A stretch of 64,000 bases of DNA from Planctomycetota bacterium (GTDB lineage Bacteria; Planctomycetota; UBA1135; UBA2386). Location of the stretch: NCBI GenBank assembly GCA_016716265.1, contig JADJWQ010000002.1, positions 209,001-273,000 on the forward strand. Reading direction: 5' to 3'. A model generated the notes under the pieces. That model was not told where the DNA came from and searched no databases. It worked only from the letters and a program-made list of their open reading frames with translations. This document shows positions 59,397 to 64,000 of the stretch, piece after piece; position 1 is the stretch's first letter; the number at the start of each line of letters is the position of its first letter. Both the position numbers and the translations under genes were made by a program.

Positions 59397-60002
59397 CTAC
59401 CGATTCTGCTCCGGACGTCCCGGGTCGCGCGACGCGGCGGCCCCCGACGTGTCCATCAACCGCCCGAGCCGGGCGAGTGCCCGGTGCAGCAGGGTGCGCA
59501 CTGCGCCCTGCTCCCGTCCGAGCCGGGCGGCGATCTCGGCGTGGCCCAGGCCGACGATCCGGGCCAGGGTGATGACCTCCCGGTACTGCTCCGGCAGCAG
59601 GTCGAAGGCACGCTCGAAGCGCTCGATCGTCTCCTGCGCCACGGCCTCGAGGCTCGGTGAGCATAGACTCGCGTACAGCGCCTCCAATCCCGAGTGGGAG
59701 CCCTGTGCCGGCAGCGGTTGCTGGCGGCGCACGTCGCGCTTCTGTGCCAGGTGGTGGCGCCGACGGTCCGCCAGCTTGCTCTTGACCTGGATGAACAGCC
59801 AACTGCGGAACGCGACCACGCCTCGGTAATCGAAGCTGTCCATGTTCTCGATCACCTCACGACACACCGACTGCACGATGTCGGTGCACGATTCGTGCTG
59901 CCGGATCAGTGGATCGGCGTGGAGGCGAACGTAGGCCAGGAGCGCCGGCAGGTGCTCTGCGAGCAGCGACTCGGCCTCGGGGTTGCCACGGCGGTCGGGC
60001 AT
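59397..60002 (-). CDS. RNA polymerase ECF-type sigma factor
   Basis: The start MPDRRGNPEAESLLAEHLPALLAYVRLHA at 60002 gives 201 residues. Region 2 is LIRQHESCTDIVQSVCREVIENMDSFDYRGVVAFRSWLFIQVKSKLADRRRHHLAQKRD in character, with the planctomycete-type SxxDxVQxVC start. Region 4 is FDLLPEQYREVITLARIVGLGHAEIAARLGREQGAVRTLLHRALARL with a complete helix-turn-helix. The gene is divergent from the kinase-WD40 gene (108 bp apart), again a sigma/kinase pairing. The frame extends upstream to 60143 but that part is not conserved in style. Confidence 0.9.
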   Translation of the reverse strand: MPDRRGNPEAESLLAEHLPALLAYVRLHADPLIRQHESCTDIVQSVCREVIENMDSFDYRGVVAFRSWLFIQVKSKLADRRRHHLAQKRDVRRQQPLPAQGSHSGLEALYASLCSPSLEAVAQETIERFERAFDLLPEQYREVITLARIVGLGHAEIAARLGREQGAVRTLLHRALARLGRLMDTSGAAASRDPGRPEQNR

Positions 60003-60109
60003 GGCGCTTCCGGGGCAGCAGTGCTCCCGGTAGGGTGACTGCGATTCTATGGATCTGGTCGGGATGCAGGCAACGAGCCCGGGCGCCGTCCCCAGCGGCG
60101 TCGACGCAC

Positions 60110-63100
60110 ATGACCGACAGCCAGGATGAGTTGGTCGAGGCACTCGCCGAGGCCTGCCTCGGTCGGATCGCCGACGGGAGCGACGGGTCGGTGGAGGACG
60201 TCTGCCGCGAGCACCCGGAGCTGATCGACCGGGTGCGCCGCGTGCTCGCCCGGCTGCAGAGCCTCGGCCTGGTCGAGCCCGCGATGGTCGGCGCGGCGCA
60301 ACGCTTCGGTGAATTCCGTCTGCTGCACAAGCTGGGCGAAGGCGGCATGGGCGTGGTGTGGCTCGCCGAGCAGCCGCGCCTGCACCGCAACGTGGCCCTC
60401 AAGCTCCTGCGCCCGGGCCTGCAATTGCAGGCTCGCTTGCGCGCGCGCTTCCGCCGCGAGGTGCAGGCGCTGTCCAAGCTCGACCATCCCAACATCTGCA
60501 CCGTGTACGAGGCCGGCGATGTGGATGGCAGCCCGTATCTGGCGATGCGCTACGTCGAGGGCGACAGCCTGCAGCAACTGCTCGATCGACGCCGTCGAGA
60601 ACGCCGCGTGCATGGCGCGAGCACTTCGTCGCGCGAGCTCTACGACCTGTTGCATCTGGTCGAGAAGGTGGCCCTGGCCCTGCACGCGTCGCACTCGGTC
60701 GGCGTCGTGCACCGCGACGTCAAGCCCGGCAACATCCTGATCGACCACCGCGGCGAGCCGGTGCTGGTCGACTTCGGGCTGGCGCACGACGACGACCCGT
60801 CGTTGTCGTCGTTGACCCTGACCGGCGAACCGCTGGGCACGCCGACCTACATGGCGCCCGAGCAGATCGCCGGTCATGGCTCGGTCGACTGCCGCACCGA
60901 CGTGTATGCGCTGGGGGTGATTCTGTACGAGTGCGCCACCCTGCAGCCGCCGTTCGCTGCACCGAGCCGCGAGCGCCTCTACCGCTGCATCCTGCACGAC
61001 CCGGTGCCCGATCCGCGCCGGCGCGGCCGCAGCGTCGGTCGCGAGCTGCGCGCGGTGTTGGAGAAGGCCCTGGCGAAGGAACCGAGGTCGCGCTTCTCCA
61101 CCGCGCTGGAGTTGGCGGAGGAGCTCGGCCGCGTCCGCCGGCACGAGCCTGTGCGCACCCGCTCGATCGGGCCGGTGCTGCGCGGCGTGCGCTGGTGCCA
61201 GCGCAATCCCGCCGCGACGGTGGTCCTGGCCGTGGTGACGGCGGCGCTGCTGGTGTGCGGCTGGGCGCTGCGGCGCAGCATGGAGGCCGAGACCGGTCTG
61301 CGGGCCCTCGCGCTGATCGCCGCCGCCCAGCAGGTCGCTCCGCAGGACCCCGAGCTGGCGTTCAAGCTGCAGCGCCGGGCGCTGGCGCTGCAGGATCCGG
61401 CGGACGCCGATCCGCTGGTGCTGGCGTCGGTGCAGCAGACCATGTTCCGCCTGCACGACTACGGCACCATCCGTTCGGAGGACGGGCGGTTCGAGTGGCT
61501 GCAGGTCTCCCCCGATCCGGCCGGCCGGTTCGTCGTGGTCACCGGCCCGCAGGTCGATGCCACCCTGCATCGCAGCGACGACGGCAGCCTGCTCTACACG
61601 TTCCCCTGCCTCGTGAACCGGCAGCGTCCGGTGATCGCCTTCGCCCACGATGGCAGCAAGATTGCGGTCTGCGACGACGAGCGCCGCGTGCTGCTCCTCT
61701 ACGGGCTCGACGAGGACGTCCCGGAGCCACTCGTGGAGTTCGGCGCGAGGGATGGCATCCGGATCACCAAGGTCGCCTGGTCCCCGCGCGACCGTCGCCT
61801 CGTGTTGGCCTACGCGGACGGCGTCGCGTCGGTATGGAGCAGCGACGGCGAGCACCTGCGTGACCTTGAGCCGCGCGACGTTCGCATCGCGGTGGGCGGG
61901 CGCCCCTGGCGCGCAGCCGCGTTCGTGCCCGACGGTCGGGTGGTCGCAGCGGGCGCGATCTGGTCAGCGGATTACGAACCGGAGGTGCTGCTCACCGTGG
62001 CCGGCGCCGTGGCGACCGGTGTCGACGAGGTCAATGCACCGCGACGCGGCTGCTCGCCTACGGCATTCAGCAGCGCCGCGCCTTGGTGTGGAATCTCGAG
62101 GGCGGCCTTGTGCATGCCAGCCGCGCGGACTCCCAGGGGTGGGATCAGGTGATCTACGGCACGTTCGACCCGCAGGGTGGCCGGTTCGGGCTGTGCACTC
62201 CCCGCGGGCTCGAGATCCGCAGTGCCGACGACGGCAGCTTGATCGGCTCCCATCGCGACGACCAGACCTGGATCTGGTACTTCGCGTGGTCTCGCGACGG
62301 CAGCCAGCTCGCAGCCTGCGACGCCGTCGGCACGATCCGGGTCTGGCGGGACGACGAGGTCCGTCCGCTGGAGCTGACCGGTCATCTCGGGAGCGTGGCC
62401 TGGGTCGATTTCTCGGCTGGCGGCGACAGTCTGTTCTCCGCGAGCCGGGAGGGCAGGGTCCGCCGCTGGCGCCTGACCGATCCCATCGGTGCACAATGCC
62501 AGGTCCGTGGCGAAGGCATGGTCGACGTGGCGAGGGTACGCGACCGGATCCTGGTGGCGACGGGACACGGGGAGGTCCTGGTCTGCGATCTGGACGGCCA
62601 GGTGCTGACGCGCTGCGAGCTGGATCCGGACTGGACGAGCATCGGCGTCGCGCCGGACGGCTCGCGCGTGGCGATCGCCTCGCTCGGTGGCGAGATCTGG
62701 ACCTGGGACCCCGACGGACCGGAGCCACCCAGGCTCGAGCACAGCAGCGAGTGGTTGCTGAGCGGCTGTGGGATCCTCGCCGACGGGCGCATCCTGGTCT
62801 GCTCGGCGTTCAGCGGGGCTGCCCTCATCCTCGAGCACGGCCAGTTGGAGCGGATCCCCGACGCGAAGCGGGTCACGTCGATGGCGGTGTCCGCGGATGG
62901 CGCGCGAGTGGTGTTCGGTGACCGCCAAGGCAGTTGGTGGCTGGCGCACCTGCGCGACGGCGTGCTGGTTCGCGACGTCGCGCGGTCCGCCGTCACCGGC
63001 CAGTCCATCTTCGGGCTGACCTTCTCACCCGATGGCTCCCGGGTCCTGGTGTCGAGCGCCAGCGGCGGAGTCGTCGTGTGCGAGGTGGCGTCCGGTCGCG

Positions 63101-63432
63101 AGCTGTACCGTGCGACGGACCACCGTGCGTCGGTCATGATGGCCGGCTTCGCGCCCGACGGGCGACGCATCGCGACCCCGTCGTTCGACGGTACGGTGCG
63201 GGTGGTCGATCTCGACCGACCCGATCGACCGTTGGTCCTCGGCGCCTGGGGTCGAGGCGCCTTCTTCAAAGCGCTGTGGATCGATGCCAACCGTCTGCTG
63301 ACGGCCGGTTCAGCAGGTGTGCACTGGTGGAGCGTCGATGGCCGCGACGTGTGGAGGGCCGTCGAGAGCATCCCGATCGAGGACCTGACGCCAGCCGAGG
63401 AAGACCGGTACCGCACGTTGCTCGGTCGCTGA
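60110..63432 (+). pseudogene. Ser/Thr protein kinase with WD40-like propeller, one frameshift
   Basis: The first part (60110-62152 if read to its stop, 680 residues) holds a complete kinase: LGEGGMGVVWLAEQ (P-loop), VALKLLRPG (Lys), VVHRDVKPGNILI, VDFGLAHDDD, GTPTYMAPEQ and ALAKEPRSRFSTA. A membrane helix follows (AATVVLAVVTAALLVCGWAL), then the start of a beta-propeller (FEWLQVSPDPAGRFVVVTG). Near 62030-62040 the frame changes: one base is missing, and the propeller continues from TRLLAYGIQQRRALVWNLEGG to 63432 (IRVWRDDEV, FSPDGSRVLVSSASGG, FAPDGRRIATPSFDGTVRVVD). The joined product is about 1,107 residues. If the shift is real, a kinase with a truncated sensor could still be made; a sequencing error is equally possible. 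Confidence 0.8.
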
Positions 63433-63690
63433 GCCCGGCGCGGGCGGACGCCTCCGTCCGGCTCCCGGCTGGATGCCGCCGCATCCCAATGGTCCGCGGC
63501 CTGCGAGCGGGTCTCGATCCTGCGAACCGGGCGTCGGTCCGGGCACCGGTCGCGAGCTCGCGCCGGCGCTCGTCGCGGGAATCGAGCGTAACGCGTGGTC
63601 GTTCCTGGCGATTCCCAAAGTGGTGAACCGGAGTCCCCGTCGGAGCATGCCGCTCCGTCGCCCTCCGATTGCGGTCCGGTGAGGTGCACG
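63433..63690. other. Intergenic region before the last gene
   Basis: This region holds 258 bases with no supported gene. Frames on both strands are Arg-rich. A GAGG ribosome-like site precedes an ATG at 63691, which is in frame with the next gene and may be its true start. Confidence 0.4.
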
Positions 63691-63837
63691 ATGAGCAGAC
63701 GGGACGGAACGAGCCCCCGGGCTCGGTGGCTGATGATGGTCGCGGCGACCGTCGTCGCAGCAGTGGGGTCCGGTCCGTTGCAGCCGCCGACGGGCTCTCC
63801 TGTCCGCCGGAGGAGACCGCGGCGCGAACCAGGATCG

Positions 63838-64000
63838 ATGATCCTCCGGCTTGCGCCGCTCGTGCTCGTCGTGCTGGCTCCATCGCTCTCGGCGCAGGCG
63901 ACCTACTGGACGTACCTCCAGTCATGTCGGGGGGCGATCGCGACACCGCAGCTGACAGCGGGTGCGCCAGTCGTCACCGGGCCGTGGGTGCTGACGGTGA
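63838..64000 (+). CDS. Start of a secreted protein, cut by the window end
   Basis: The ATG at 63838 (AGGA site 5 bases upstream) opens MILRLAPLVLVVLAPSLSAQATYWTYLQSC, a signal peptide cleaved after SAQ, followed by RGAIATPQLTAGAPVVTGPWVLTV, still open at base 64000. The Cys after about ten residues and the TPxLTxGxPxxG pattern recall a short beta-domain widespread in secreted planctomycete proteins. An in-frame ATG at 63691 would add 49 residues including another hydrophobic stretch (WLMMVAATVVAAVG); this is less likely because the internal signal peptide is so clear. Confidence 0.65.
   Translation, partial: MILRLAPLVLVVLAPSLSAQATYWTYLQSCRGAIATPQLTAGAPVVTGPWVLTV

Noticed and set aside
44726..64000. 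A second copy of the tRNA-Arg 3' end that would mark an integration site
   Set aside because: No match to the last 20 tRNA bases was found by eye; without it an integrative element cannot be claimed.

Overview
The window is very GC-rich, densely coded DNA that most likely comes from a planctomycete. The evidence is a PVC-type dehydrogenase/HEAT/cytochrome c protein, a ThuA-DUF1080 fusion, ECF sigma factors beside Ser/Thr kinases, a giant TPR-alpha-2-macroglobulin protein, many secreted proteins ending their signal peptide in AQ, and several secreted paralogue families. HldD and Lgt fit a Gram-negative-type envelope. No 16S gene or marker search was available, so species and genus are not assigned.

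1-13 kb: two tandem glycine-rich surface proteins (the first cut by the window edge), a translationally coupled pair (NrnA-like DHH phosphoesterase and metallophosphoesterase), CutA, a secreted protein of unknown function, and a minus-strand four-gene run (HEAT-repeat lipoprotein, CPBP membrane protease, pseudo-receiver, ComM-like ATPase). 13-26 kb: nitroreductase, the 2,615-residue TPR/alpha-2-macroglobulin protein, secreted and lipoprotein-carrier-like proteins, HldD, and a secreted beta-helix-like protein. 26-36 kb: release factor 3, a Gfo/Idh/MocA oxidoreductase, the PVC-type dehydrogenase, and a tandem pair of internally repeated secreted proteins. 36-44.7 kb: a fold-type-II PLP-enzyme homologue that has lost its catalytic lysine, a sigma-54 activator with a degenerate receiver, an eboA-eboB-ThuA/DUF1080 operon, lgt-pyrC, rpmB and tRNA-Arg(UCU).

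The character changes directly after the tRNA. From 45 to 58 kb most genes are broken: a kinase with two frameshifts (one explained exactly by an 11-bp tandem duplication), a kinase fragment butted against a secreted-protein fragment, an IS91-type remnant, an IS66 TnpB remnant, and two ISKra4-family elements whose terminal inverted repeats can still be read although their transposases carry several frameshifts. One of these elements interrupts a secreted-protein gene. Intact sigma-factor and secreted-protein genes are interspersed. A third glycine-rich paralogue, another sigma/kinase pair (the kinase-WD40 reading frame broken once) and the start of a further secreted protein end the window.

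The most interesting items are the lysine-less PLP-fold protein, the minimal ebo operon, the thioester-less alpha-2-macroglobulin with duplicated TPR/MG ends, the repeated role of short tandem insertions in breaking genes, and a pair of palindromes 21 bp apart inside one insertion sequence. All calls rest on reading the sequence and remembered family motifs; no database search was run.
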